A stretch of DNA of 5,815 nt from Clostridiales bacterium UBA6388 (lineage in GTDB: Bacteria; Bacillota; Clostridia; Oscillospirales; Oscillospiraceae), in assembly GCA_002437575.1 (NCBI GenBank), contig DJQK01000109.1:1-5815 (forward strand), read 5' to 3'. The notes under the pieces are model-generated. The model made no database searches, was not told the DNA's origin, and saw only the letters and a program-made list of their open reading frames with translations. This document shows, piece after piece, positions 1-5,815 of this stretch (the first letter of the stretch is position 1; each line of letters begins with the position of its first letter). Both the position numbers and the translations under genes were made by a program.

Positions 1-744
1 ATGGCTGGAAGCGGGCGCTTTGCCGCCGATACCATCTGCGGGTTCAACCGTTCGCCGGAAAAAACGCAGAAGCTTTCGCAGGAGACGGGGCTCGTCCCAT
101 GTGAAAGCGCAAGGCAGGTCGCAGAACGGTCGGACGTTCTCGTTCTGGCCGTCAAGCCCCAGATGCTGCCCGACGTTCTGCCGCTGATCGCGGACGCTGT
201 TACGGCAGAAAAGCTCGTCGTGACGATCGCGGCGGGCAAGGGCTTCGATTTCTACGCGTCGTATCTGGGAGACGACGTCCCCATCGTGCGCGTGATGCCG
301 AATATCTGCGCGCAGGTTTTGTGCTCGGCCAGCGCCGTCTGCCCGAACAAAAACGCTTCTGCCGCGCAGGTCGAAACGGTCCGCGCGATGTTCCGCTCGG
401 TGGGCGAGGTGTACGATATTCCGGAGGCGCAGTTTTCCGCGTTCTCGGCCATCGGCGGGGCTTCCGGCGCGTTTGTGCAGATGTATATTGACGCGCTTTC
501 CTCCGCGGGCGTGAAGGCCGGTCTCTCCCGCAGCCTTGCGCAGCAGATCGCCTGCCAGGCCACGCTCGGCGCGGCAAAGCTCTGCCAGGAAACCGGCGAG
601 CACCCGATGGCGCTCGTCGACAAGGTCACCTCTCCCGGCGGCACCACCATCGAAGGCGTCCACGTCCTCAAAAAAGCTGGCTTTGAGTCCGCCGTCATTG
701 AAGCCGTGAATGCCGTCATTGAAAAGGACCGGCGGCTCGGATAA
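1..744 (+). CDS. proC: Pyrroline-5-carboxylate reductase (ProC), 5'-truncated by window edge
   Basis: This enzyme reduces 1-pyrroline-5-carboxylate to L-proline with NAD(P)H, the last step of proline synthesis, in the cytoplasm. The visible 247 residues hold the rest of the Rossmann domain, with the conserved AVKP near residues 50-53, VTIAAG near 74-79 and VRVMPN at 96-101. The helical C-terminal domain follows, ending in the family signature around residues 204-224 (LVDKVTSPGGTT, then GVHVL). The N-terminal GxGxMG nucleotide-binding loop is missing. Full-length family members are about 265-270 residues, so some 20 residues lie upstream, and the ATG at base 1 is most likely an internal Met (family proteins read roughly 'IASG' here). 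The stretch usually reading SGSGPAY is GGASGAF (residues 152-158), so the usual proline is replaced; this looks like lineage variation, not damage. The gene ends in TAA just before a strong terminator, so it is the last gene of its transcript. Confidence 0.95.
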   Translation: MAGSGRFAADTICGFNRSPEKTQKLSQETGLVPCESARQVAERSDVLVLAVKPQMLPDVLPLIADAVTAEKLVVTIAAGKGFDFYASYLGDDVPIVRVMPNICAQVLCSASAVCPNKNASAAQVETVRAMFRSVGEVYDIPEAQFSAFSAIGGASGAFVQMYIDALSSAGVKAGLSRSLAQQIACQATLGAAKLCQETGEHPMALVDKVTSPGGTTIEGVHVLKKAGFESAVIEAVNAVIEKDRRLG

Positions 745-763
745 CCCGCATAAACGCTTACAG

Positions 764-800
764 CGCCGCGCCGCAGAGCTTCTGCGGCGCGGCGTTTGTC
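764..800 (+). terminator. Rho-independent terminator after proC
   Basis: A perfect 14-bp GC-rich inverted repeat (arms 764-777 and 781-794) closes on a 3-nt loop, 19 nt after the proC stop codon. It is followed by TTTGTC, a short and interrupted U-tract, with a second T5 run at 813-817. Stem strength and position make termination of proC very likely. The poor U-tract means some read-through into the aspartokinase gene is possible. Confidence 0.85.
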
Positions 801-825
801 AAATCGGGCAGCTTTTTCATAGAAT
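796..825 (+). promoter_or_regulatory. Candidate sigma-A promoter for the aspartokinase gene
   Basis: TTGTCA (796-801) matches the -35 consensus at 5 of 6 bases. TAGAAT (820-825) matches the -10 consensus at 5 of 6, with an 18-bp spacer. The predicted transcription start is near 831-833, about 40 nt before the gene. The -35 box lies in the T-rich tail of the proC terminator, so the end of one transcript and the start of the next share the same bases. The call rests on motif match and position only. Confidence 0.5.
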
Positions 826-829
826 GGCC

Positions 830-847
830 CAGCGAAGGTCTTCGCTG
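830..847 (+). other. Short perfect hairpin at the predicted 5' end of the aspartokinase mRNA
   Basis: CAGCGAAG (830-837) and CTTCGCTG (840-847) are exact reverse complements. In RNA this would form a 7-bp stem with a GGUC loop. It lies at or next to the transcription start predicted from the promoter at 796-825 and ends 13 nt before the ribosome-binding site. It is too short for a lysine riboswitch and has no U-tract, so it is not a terminator. A 5'-terminal stem protecting the message from decay is one possible role; this is inference. Confidence 0.45.
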
Positions 848-860
848 CAAACCATATTAT

Positions 861-866
861 GAGGTG
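861..866 (+). promoter_or_regulatory. Ribosome-binding site that decides the aspartokinase start
   Basis: GAGGTG lies 6 nt before the ATG at 873, a normal Shine-Dalgarno spacing. A longer reading from the GTG at 864 would start inside this site and has no purine-rich ribosome site upstream of it (the preceding bases are ACCATATTAT). The ATG at 873 is therefore the preferred start. It also places the KFGGSS motif at residues 6-11, where aspartokinases normally have it. Confidence 0.75.
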
Positions 867-872
867 AAGCTG

Positions 873-2162
873 ATGCTTGCTGTATCCAAATTCGGCGGCT
901 CTTCTCTTTCCTGCGCCGACAGCTGGCGGCGCGTGCGCGAAATTATCATGGGGGATATCTCCCGGCGCGTGATCGTCGTGTCCGCCGCGGGAAAGCGCCA
1001 CGCCGATGACCATAAAATCACGGACTTACTCTATCTCTGCCACGCGCACCTGCGATACGGCGTGCCCTGCTGGGAGCTCTGGCGCAAAATCGCAGGGCGC
1101 TATCTTGCCATCCGCGACGCGTGCGGCATCGATTATCCGATCGAAGATGACCTCGAAGCGATCTACGAAAATTTATCCCCGAAAACAAGCGCCGATTTCT
1201 TGGCCTCGCGCGGAGAATATCTTTCCGCAAAGCTCATGGCGGCGTATCTCGGCTATTCGTTCGTGGACGCTGTGAGCTGGCTGCAATTTGACTACGCGGG
1301 AAACGTGCTTCAAGAGGCATCCTACGCGGCCTTACAGTCTCTGGCCGATGGGCGAAAGATCGTCACCCCGGGCTTTTACGGCGCGGCGCCGGATGGGCGC
1401 GTCCATACCTTTTCCCGCGGCGGCTCGGATGTGACCGGAAGTCTGGCCGCGGCGGCGCTGCACGCGGACGTGTACGAAAACTGGACGGATGTACCGGGGA
1501 TCCTGGCTGCCGACCCGAAAATCGTCAAAGCTCCCGCGCCCATTGCCGTCCTGAGCTATCCGGAATTGCAGCTTCTGTCCGACGCCGGAACGCAGGTGCT
1601 GCATGAAAGCGCGGTCGCGCCTGTGCGGGAAAGGCAGATAACGCTTCACATCCGCTCGACGTTTTGTCCCGCGCACCCCGGCACGCGCATCGGTTCTGCC
1701 GGTTCGCAGGAGACCAATATGGATGCCTGCGTGGTCGGCTTTGCGGGGCGGCGCATGGTCTCGATGCTGCGTGTGATCCAGCCGGACGATCGCGAGGACA
1801 TTCTGCCGCTCGTGCGGAAGGCGCTTTTGCAGCGCGGCATCGGCATTTTCCACACGGCGCAGGGCCCCGAGGGACTGTGCCTTCTTCTGAAGGAAAAGCC
1901 GGAGCCGGACGCGCTTCACGCCGCGGCGGAGCAGCTTCGCGCCGAGCTTCCGAATGCGCAGGTGAAGCTGCGGGAAAATCTCGCCGTCCTTCTGGCCCTG
2001 TGCCGGTCCACACGGGCCGCTGCGAAGCTGGCAGAAGCGATGGAGTCCGCAGGCGTTCCGGTGCACCATCTCGTCCAGACGCCGCCGGGCGCACTGTTCT
2101 GCGTCAACGACAGTCAGTATGAACCGGCCCTTCGCGCGGCATATCAGGCGGCGTTCGGCTGA
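873..2162 (+). CDS. lysC: Aspartokinase (aspartate kinase), monofunctional, with diverged C-terminal ACT region
   Basis: Aspartokinase phosphorylates L-aspartate with ATP, the first step towards lysine, threonine, methionine and diaminopimelate. The 429-residue protein has the amino-acid kinase domain at about 1-265. KFGGSS (6-11) is the family signature, SRGE (112-115) belongs to the aspartate site, SRGGSD (181-186) is the phosphate loop, and NWTDVPGI with ADPKIV (203-218) is the nucleotide region. The second half (about 283-429) has the length of the usual paired ACT domains. The expected second-ACT motifs (GxGM, and the QGSSExN stretch that contacts the effector in known enzymes) are not visible: that part reads LCRSTRAAAKL and VQTPPGALFCVND. 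VLHESA (243-248) has Glu where many homologues have Pro, which I recall as common in clostridial forms. No dap, asd or hom gene is adjacent. It could be one of several aspartokinases in the genome, so the symbol is conventional. Confidence 0.9.
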   Translation: MLAVSKFGGSSLSCADSWRRVREIIMGDISRRVIVVSAAGKRHADDHKITDLLYLCHAHLRYGVPCWELWRKIAGRYLAIRDACGIDYPIEDDLEAIYENLSPKTSADFLASRGEYLSAKLMAAYLGYSFVDAVSWLQFDYAGNVLQEASYAALQSLADGRKIVTPGFYGAAPDGRVHTFSRGGSDVTGSLAAAALHADVYENWTDVPGILAADPKIVKAPAPIAVLSYPELQLLSDAGTQVLHESAVAPVRERQITLHIRSTFCPAHPGTRIGSAGSQETNMDACVVGFAGRRMVSMLRVIQPDDREDILPLVRKALLQRGIGIFHTAQGPEGLCLLLKEKPEPDALHAAAEQLRAELPNAQVKLRENLAVLLALCRSTRAAAKLAEAMESAGVPVHHLVQTPPGALFCVNDSQYEPALRAAYQAAFG

Positions 2163-2164
2163 GC

Positions 2165-2192
2165 TTGCATTTCCCGTGCCATGTGATACAAT
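2165..2192 (+). promoter_or_regulatory. Candidate extended -10 promoter for the nucleoside hydrolase gene
   Basis: In the 62-nt gap after the aspartokinase gene, TACAAT (2187-2192, 5 of 6 matches to TATAAT) is preceded by TGA at 2184-2186, giving an extended -10 element (TGnTACAAT). A weak -35 box, TTGCAT (2165-2170), lies 16 bp upstream. Start of transcription would be near 2199, about 26 nt before the gene, leaving room for the GGAG ribosome site at 2213-2216. The gap shows no terminator, so read-through from the aspartokinase gene is also possible. Confidence 0.55.
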
Positions 2193-2224
2193 GAGAAAAA
2201 AGAAACAAGAACGGAGAAACCACC

Positions 2225-3148
2225 ATGGAAAAAAGACCACTTCTGATCTGCACCGACCCGGGCATCGACGATTTTATCGCGCTGAGCATGGTGCTGGCAA
2301 GGCCGGAATTTGACGTGCTCGGCATGATCGCGCTGAGCGGAAACGTCGGCCTGAACGTCACCGTCAACAACGCCCTTCTGGCCTGCGAGCTGAATGGCCA
2401 CGCCGATATCCCGGTCCTCGCCGGAAGCGCGAGGCCTCTTCAAAGACCCGCCCGCACAGCCAGCAACATCCACGGCAAAAGCGGGCTCGGGGCCTCGCTG
2501 GAGCTCTACGCGAAGGGAAAGCCGCTACCGAAAAACGGCGCGGACTTTCTCATCGAGATGGCAGAGAAATTTGCAGGAACGCTCGAAATTCTCTCGCTGG
2601 GGCCGCTGACGGACGTTGCCTTGGCGCTGGAAAAAGCGCCGGAAATCGCGAAGAAGATCGCCTGCGTGACGATCATGGGCGGCGGCGTGCACGCGGGCAA
2701 CGCGACAAAGTTTGCAGAGTTCAACATCGTGGCCGACCCCGAGGCGGCGAGCGTCGTGTTTTCCAGCGGCGTAAAGACCGTCATGATCGGCCTCGACGCG
2801 ACGAACCTCTGCTTGCAGCCGCGCAGCGATATCGAGCTTCTTCGCGCTGAAACTGCGCTCGGGAAAATCGTTCCTTCGATGCTCACGGATTATTCGGACG
2901 TCTACAAAAAGGTGCATAACATCGACGGAATGATCATCCACGACGCCATCAGCGCGGTCTATCTCTGGAAGCCGGAGCTTTTCACCTGTACGCCCTGCCG
3001 GATGACGGTTTGCCTGGAAGAAGGCGAGCATCTCGGCCAGACTGTGCCCGAAGCCGGAGATGCGTGCCTGGCCGCGCTGTCCTGCGACGCACAGGCCGTC
3101 CGGGAGGAAATACTCACGGTGATGAAAGCTGTTGTAAATGCCCATTAA
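2225..3148 (+). CDS. Nucleoside hydrolase, IunH/Rih family
   Basis: Nucleoside hydrolases split ribonucleosides into free base and ribose in the cytoplasm. At 307 residues the protein has full family length. It shows the calcium- and ribose-binding motif DPGIDD at 11-16, Asn40 in SGNV, HGKSGLG (83-89), LSLGPLTDVALAL (123-135), IMGGGV (150-155), AEFNI (164-168, the conserved Glu and Asn) and IIHDAISAVYL (237-247, with the HD pair that acts near the leaving base). All key residues are present, so it should be active. Base preference (purine, pyrimidine or both) cannot be read from the sequence, so no rihA/B/C symbol is given. ATG at 2225 follows GGAG (2213-2216) with 8-nt spacing. The gene converges on the xanthine dehydrogenase operon, which fits a role in supplying hypoxanthine or xanthine; that link is inference. 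Confidence 0.93.
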   Translation: MEKRPLLICTDPGIDDFIALSMVLARPEFDVLGMIALSGNVGLNVTVNNALLACELNGHADIPVLAGSARPLQRPARTASNIHGKSGLGASLELYAKGKPLPKNGADFLIEMAEKFAGTLEILSLGPLTDVALALEKAPEIAKKIACVTIMGGGVHAGNATKFAEFNIVADPEAASVVFSSGVKTVMIGLDATNLCLQPRSDIELLRAETALGKIVPSMLTDYSDVYKKVHNIDGMIIHDAISAVYLWKPELFTCTPCRMTVCLEEGEHLGQTVPEAGDACLAALSCDAQAVREEILTVMKAVVNAH

Positions 3149-3154
3149 GGCGCA

Positions 3155-3184
3155 AAGCGCCCCGGACGAAAGTCCGGGGCGCTT
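3155..3184. terminator. Shared hairpin terminator between convergent genes
   Basis: A perfect 13-bp stem (3155-3167 with 3172-3184) with a GAAA tetraloop sits in the 38-nt gap between the stop of the nucleoside hydrolase (3148) and the stop of xdhC (3187). It starts 6 nt after one stop and 2 nt after the other. Being symmetric, it can act on both strands. Neither side has a strong U-tract (TTGGTCACTTT on +, TGCGCCTTA on -), so efficiency is uncertain; it may also block RNA decay or antisense transcription. Confidence 0.75.
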
Positions 3185-3186
3185 GG

Positions 3187-3693
3187 TCACTTTACAAGCT
3201 CGGCTTCCTCGTTTTTGCCGAGGCGGCGGAGCATTGTTTTTTTCACGGCTCTGAAAATGTTCTGGTAGCCCGTACACCTGCACAGGTGGCCGGAGAGGAG
3301 CTTGCGGAGCTCGTCGTCTGTATACTCGACGCCCGCGTTCAGAATTTCGGTCGCGGTCAGGATGAAGCCCGGCGTGCAGAAGCCGCACTGGATGGCCGTT
3401 TCGTCGATGAAGGCCTGCTGGATATCGGAGAGCGTTCCGTCGGGGTTCATGAGGCCCTCAAGGGTGAGAATGTCCTTGCCGTCTGCCCACACGGCAAGAT
3501 ACAAACACGAGTTGACCGCCTCGCCGTCAATGAGCACGGTGCACGCGCCGCATTCGCCGACCTCGCAGCCCTTTTTGACGGAGGTCAGATGGAAGTTATT
3601 GCGGAGCATATCCGTTAAGCTCGCGCGGACGTCTACCATCTGCTCGCGCGGTTTTCCGTTGATCGTGCATTTTACAAGCTTATACTGCGCCAT
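3187..3693 (-). CDS. xdhC: Xanthine dehydrogenase iron-sulfur subunit (2x[2Fe-2S])
   Basis: This small subunit carries electrons from the molybdenum site to FAD. The 168-residue protein has the two expected domains: a plant-ferredoxin-type cluster with Cys43, Cys48, Cys51 and Cys63 (GCEVGECGAC then NSC), and the helical [2Fe-2S]-binding domain with Cys103, Cys106, Cys138 and Cys140 (QCGFCTPG and LCRCTGYQ). All eight cysteines are present. Overall wording is close to E. coli XdhC. In other bacteria the name xdhC means a cofactor-insertion chaperone; the E. coli usage is meant here. The ATG overlaps the xdhB stop by one base (TAATG), and a strong GGAGGTG (3701-3707 on the + axis) stands 7 nt upstream, so translation is probably coupled to xdhB. 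It is the last gene of the operon, ending 2 nt from the terminator hairpin. Related aldehyde or CO dehydrogenase small subunits look alike, but the neighbours favour Xdh. Confidence 0.93.
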   Translation of the reverse strand: MAQYKLVKCTINGKPREQMVDVRASLTDMLRNNFHLTSVKKGCEVGECGACTVLIDGEAVNSCLYLAVWADGKDILTLEGLMNPDGTLSDIQQAFIDETAIQCGFCTPGFILTATEILNAGVEYTDDELRKLLSGHLCRCTGYQNIFRAVKKTMLRRLGKNEEAELVK

Positions 3694-4580
3694 TACACGT
3701 CACCTCCACAGCGTTTGACCGACTCGATGAGGCAGCGCTTTGCCATTTCGACGGCGATGTGCTGCCGGAAGGCCTTGCTGGCCCGCCACGAGTCTCTGGG
3801 GTGAATGCCTTCCAGAACGGTTCTGGAGAACGCTTCGATGTTTTCCATCGTGACGGCCTTGCCGTTGATGAAGCTTTCCGCGCTCGGCACGCGCATCGGG
3901 ACAGGGCCCGCCACGCCGTAGGCAATGCGCACGCGCTCGAACGTCTTCTTATCCTCGGACAGCCGGCAGTTGACCGAGCAGCCCGTCGTTGCGATGTCCA
4001 TCGCGTTTCGCATGGCGTACTTGATATAAAAGCCCGCCGTGCGGTCGTAGGACTGCTTGGGGATGATGACCGCCGTCTGGATTTCGCCGTCCGCGGCGTT
4101 AATGTCCACGGTACCGGCCTTGATATAGAAGTCCTTGATGGGAAGATAGCGCTTGCCGTTTTTGCCGGTCAGCTCGATGATCGCTTCCCAGGCGTGAAGG
4201 GTGGATGCAGAGTCGGCAGACGTGACGCCGTTGCAGGTGTTGCCGCCGATGGTGCCGGCGTTTCGGATCTGGGGACCGCCGACCATGTCGACCGCCTCGC
4301 CGAGGACGCCGCAATACTTCTGAATGATCGGGTTTTTCGTAATATGGGAGAACGTGGTGAGGCTTCCGATGCGGATGGCCTCGTTTTCGTCCAGGCAGAT
4401 GCCGCGAATTTCGTCCAGCGACTGGATGGAGATGAGCGCCTTTCCTGCGCGTTTTCCCTCGCGCATCTGCACGAGAACGTCCGTGCCGCCGGCGATGATC
4501 TGCGCTTCGGGGTGCTCGAGACGAAGGGCGATGGCGTTTTCTACGCTTGTCGCTTCATAGAGCGCTTTCATATCATACAT
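3693..4580 (-). CDS. xdhB: Xanthine dehydrogenase FAD-binding subunit
   Basis: This subunit binds FAD and passes electrons from the iron-sulfur subunit on to NAD+ or another acceptor. The 295-residue length is normal. The FAD motifs are AGGTDVL (30-36) near the N-terminus and IRNAGTIGGNTCNG (105-118). The stretch YIKYAMRNAMDIATTGC (185-201) and the C-terminal SWRASKAFRQH (264-274) closely follow E. coli XdhB as I recall it. No extra 4Fe-4S insertion, as found in 4-hydroxybenzoyl-CoA reductase, is apparent. The start ATG lies 3 nt after the xdhA stop, and its ribosome site is formed by the last xdhA codons. It shares one base with xdhC downstream. The tight packing indicates one transcript with coupled translation and a fixed subunit ratio. 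Confidence 0.94.
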   Translation of the reverse strand: MYDMKALYEATSVENAIALRLEHPEAQIIAGGTDVLVQMREGKRAGKALISIQSLDEIRGICLDENEAIRIGSLTTFSHITKNPIIQKYCGVLGEAVDMVGGPQIRNAGTIGGNTCNGVTSADSASTLHAWEAIIELTGKNGKRYLPIKDFYIKAGTVDINAADGEIQTAVIIPKQSYDRTAGFYIKYAMRNAMDIATTGCSVNCRLSEDKKTFERVRIAYGVAGPVPMRVPSAESFINGKAVTMENIEAFSRTVLEGIHPRDSWRASKAFRQHIAVEMAKRCLIESVKRCGGDV

Positions 4581-4583
4581 GGC

Positions 4584-5815
4584 TTAGTTCCCCTCCTTTT
4601 CCCAATCGTCGTGGATGAGTCCGGCCTTCGAAAATTCCGCGTACAGCACGTGCGGCGTGATGGGCGTCTGGTCAATGGAAACGCCGGTGGCCTGCAAAAT
4701 GGCGTTGCGGATGGCCGGTGCGCCGGAGCACGCGGGGGGTTCTCCGAGCGCCTTGGTGCCGAACGGAGACGTCGGCTCGGGATTTTCCACAAACAGCGCC
4801 TCCAGATCCGGATGGTCCATAAACGTCGAGAGCTTATAGTCGAGCAGGTTGTTGTTTAAGGGCTTGCCGGTCTTCTCGTCGAACAGCAGCTGTTCCGATA
4901 AACCGTAGCCGATGGCCATCGACATACCGCCGTGGACCTGCGCTTCGGCCAGAGCCGGGTTAATGAGCTTGCCGCAGTCGTGGACGTTGATGAGCCGCAG
5001 GAGCTTGACCTTGCACATCGGGATATCGACCTCGACCTCGGCAAAGCTGCAGCCGAAGGAATAGGCGTTGTTGCGGATGGTATAGGTGGATTCTGCGGTA
5101 ATGTGCTCGGAATCTGCTGCATTATACTGCGCGGTCATCGCCAGCTCCTTGAGGCTCATGAGCACCTTGCCGTCTGAAATGCGGACGATGCTGCTGTTTT
5201 CGATCGTCATATTTTCGACCATCTGGCGCGTGAGCTTGGACGCGTAGGCGAGAATTTTCTTCTTGAGCATTTCGCCCGTCTGCCGGATGGAGAAGCCTGC
5301 GACGTAGGTCTGACGCGACGCATACGCGCCGAGACCTGTGGGCGTGACATCGGTGTCCTGACAGGAAACAACGTGCACATCGCGGTAGCTGGAAAGTCCT
5401 AAAACCTCCGCCGTCATCTGCGCGTACGCGGTGTCCGCGCCCTGACCGATCTCGGTTTCGCCGCACTGCATCGTGACCGTACCGTCCAGATTCAGCTGCA
5501 TCCGGTTCGAAGACGTTTCGAGTGAAATGGGGTAAACGGCGGTGTTGTACCAGAAGGCCGCCATGCCGATGCCGCGGCGGACGGGGCCGGTCTGGTTCTG
5601 GTACTGCTGAAGCTTTTTGTCGTAATCGATGGCCGCGCGGCCCTTTTCCATGCACTCGCGGAAGGAATCGTAGTAGTTGACATTGTGCGAGAAGCCGTCT
5701 TCAAAGCCCTTGGGCATGATGTATTTGTTGCGGTACTCCAGCGGGTTCATGCCGACGGCCTTTGCGCAGTCTTCGATGTTCGCGTCGTCTGCAAACGACG
5801 CCTGCGGCATACCGT
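4584..5815 (-). CDS. xdhA: Xanthine dehydrogenase molybdopterin-binding subunit, N-terminal part beyond window
   Basis: This is the catalytic large subunit that hydroxylates hypoxanthine and xanthine at a molybdenum-pterin centre. About 410 residues are visible, roughly the C-terminal half. The frame stays open to the edge, and the bases before the Met codon at 5810 encode Tyr-Gly or similar, matching the conserved GYGMPQ stretch, so that Met is internal. Counting from it: SFADDANIEDCA (5-16), GETEIGQGADT (117-127, cofactor contact), AYASRQTYVAG (162-172, also near the cofactor), INVHDCGKLINP (274-285), GQ-type loop AEAQVHGGM (288-296), and LGEPPACSGAPAIRNA (355-370), where Glu357 corresponds to the base-activating Glu of xanthine oxidases. 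Similarity to E. coli XdhA, as recalled, runs throughout, which favours xanthine dehydrogenase over aldehyde or CO dehydrogenases. It is the first of the three genes seen; any promoter lies outside the window. Confidence 0.93.
   Translation of the reverse strand, partial: GMPQASFADDANIEDCAKAVGMNPLEYRNKYIMPKGFEDGFSHNVNYYDSFRECMEKGRAAIDYDKKLQQYQNQTGPVRRGIGMAAFWYNTAVYPISLETSSNRMQLNLDGTVTMQCGETEIGQGADTAYAQMTAEVLGLSSYRDVHVVSCQDTDVTPTGLGAYASRQTYVAGFSIRQTGEMLKKKILAYASKLTRQMVENMTIENSSIVRISDGKVLMSLKELAMTAQYNAADSEHITAESTYTIRNNAYSFGCSFAEVEVDIPMCKVKLLRLINVHDCGKLINPALAEAQVHGGMSMAIGYGLSEQLLFDEKTGKPLNNNLLDYKLSTFMDHPDLEALFVENPEPTSPFGTKALGEPPACSGAPAIRNAILQATGVSIDQTPITPHVLYAEFSKAGLIHDDWEKEGN
4590..4597 (-). 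promoter_or_regulatory. xdhB ribosome-binding site inside the xdhA coding end
   Basis: On the - strand AGGAGGGG is read both as a Shine-Dalgarno site for xdhB and as part of the last xdhA codons (Lys-Glu-Gly, before Asn and the stop). It lies 9 nt before the xdhB ATG. It supports the first ATG (4578-4580) as the xdhB start rather than the Met at residue 4, and it ties xdhB translation to arrival of ribosomes from xdhA. Confidence 0.7.

Noticed and set aside
691..723. Direct repeat of GCCGTCATTGAA at 691-702 and 712-723 near the end of proC
   Set aside because: The copies are in frame and encode the usual C-terminal helix pattern AVIEAVNAVIE seen in ProC proteins, so it is ordinary coding sequence.
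745..872. Possible lysine riboswitch upstream of the aspartokinase gene
   Set aside because: Only 128 nt are available and much is taken by the proC terminator. The predicted leader is about 40 nt, far too short for the lysine riboswitch aptamer.
864..872. GTG at 864 as start of the aspartokinase
   Set aside because: It lies inside the likely ribosome site GAGGTG and has no such site of its own; the ATG at 873 fits both spacing and family N-termini.
252..1013. Open frame of 253 codons on the - strand across proC, the terminator and the aspartokinase start
   Set aside because: It runs through a strong terminator hairpin and overlaps two real genes; no protein family is recognisable.
1332..2240. 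Open frame of 302 codons on the - strand opposite the aspartokinase gene
   Set aside because: Antisense shadow of a clearly coding gene; composition is Arg-rich and no domain is recognisable.
3010..3618. Open frame of 202 codons on the + strand spanning the end of the nucleoside hydrolase and xdhC antisense
   Set aside because: It crosses the terminator hairpin and overlaps two confident genes in other frames or strands. The translation resembles no known protein.
3759..4859. Open frame of 366 codons on the + strand opposite xdhB and the end of xdhA
   Set aside because: It lies antisense to two well-recognised genes, its translation is rich in Arg, Gly, Ala and Asp with no family motifs, and such frames are common opposite GC-rich genes. 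No ribosome site or promoter supports it.

Overview
The window holds six protein-coding genes: three on the + strand in the left half and three on the - strand in the right half, meeting tail to tail at about 3148-3187. Two genes are cut by the window edges: proC at the left and xdhA at the right. GC content is high (about high-50s percent by eye). The gene types and the protein style suggest a GC-rich anaerobic Clostridia lineage such as Oscillospirales: a clostridial-type aspartokinase, an Escherichia coli-like xdhABC set, and sigma-A-like promoters with strong GGAGG ribosome sites. This placement is inference; there is no rRNA or marker gene in the window to confirm it.

Left part (1-2162): the C-terminal ~247 residues of pyrroline-5-carboxylate reductase (ProC, last step of proline synthesis), a strong GC-rich terminator hairpin, then a likely promoter and a short 5' hairpin leading into a monofunctional aspartokinase. 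The aspartokinase has an intact kinase domain, but its C-terminal ACT (regulatory) half is strongly diverged.

Middle (2163-3148): a candidate extended -10 promoter and a complete nucleoside hydrolase of the IunH/Rih family, with all the usual calcium- and ribose-binding residues. A 13-bp hairpin with a GAAA loop sits between this gene and the converging xdh genes and may terminate both.

Right part (3187-5815, - strand): the end of an xdhA-xdhB-xdhC operon encoding the molybdopterin, FAD and 2x[2Fe-2S] subunits of a xanthine dehydrogenase. The genes are almost gapless: xdhA and xdhB are 3 nt apart, and xdhB and xdhC share one base in a TAATG junction. The nucleoside hydrolase could release hypoxanthine or xanthine from purine nucleosides, which the Xdh complex would oxidise, so the right half reads as a small purine-catabolism neighbourhood. 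The amino-acid genes on the left appear to be unrelated neighbours.

I saw no tRNA, rRNA, CRISPR array, insertion sequence or phage gene, and no convincing undescribed system. The most notable points are the diverged ACT half of the aspartokinase, its 5'-end hairpin, and the nucleoside hydrolase-xanthine dehydrogenase pairing.
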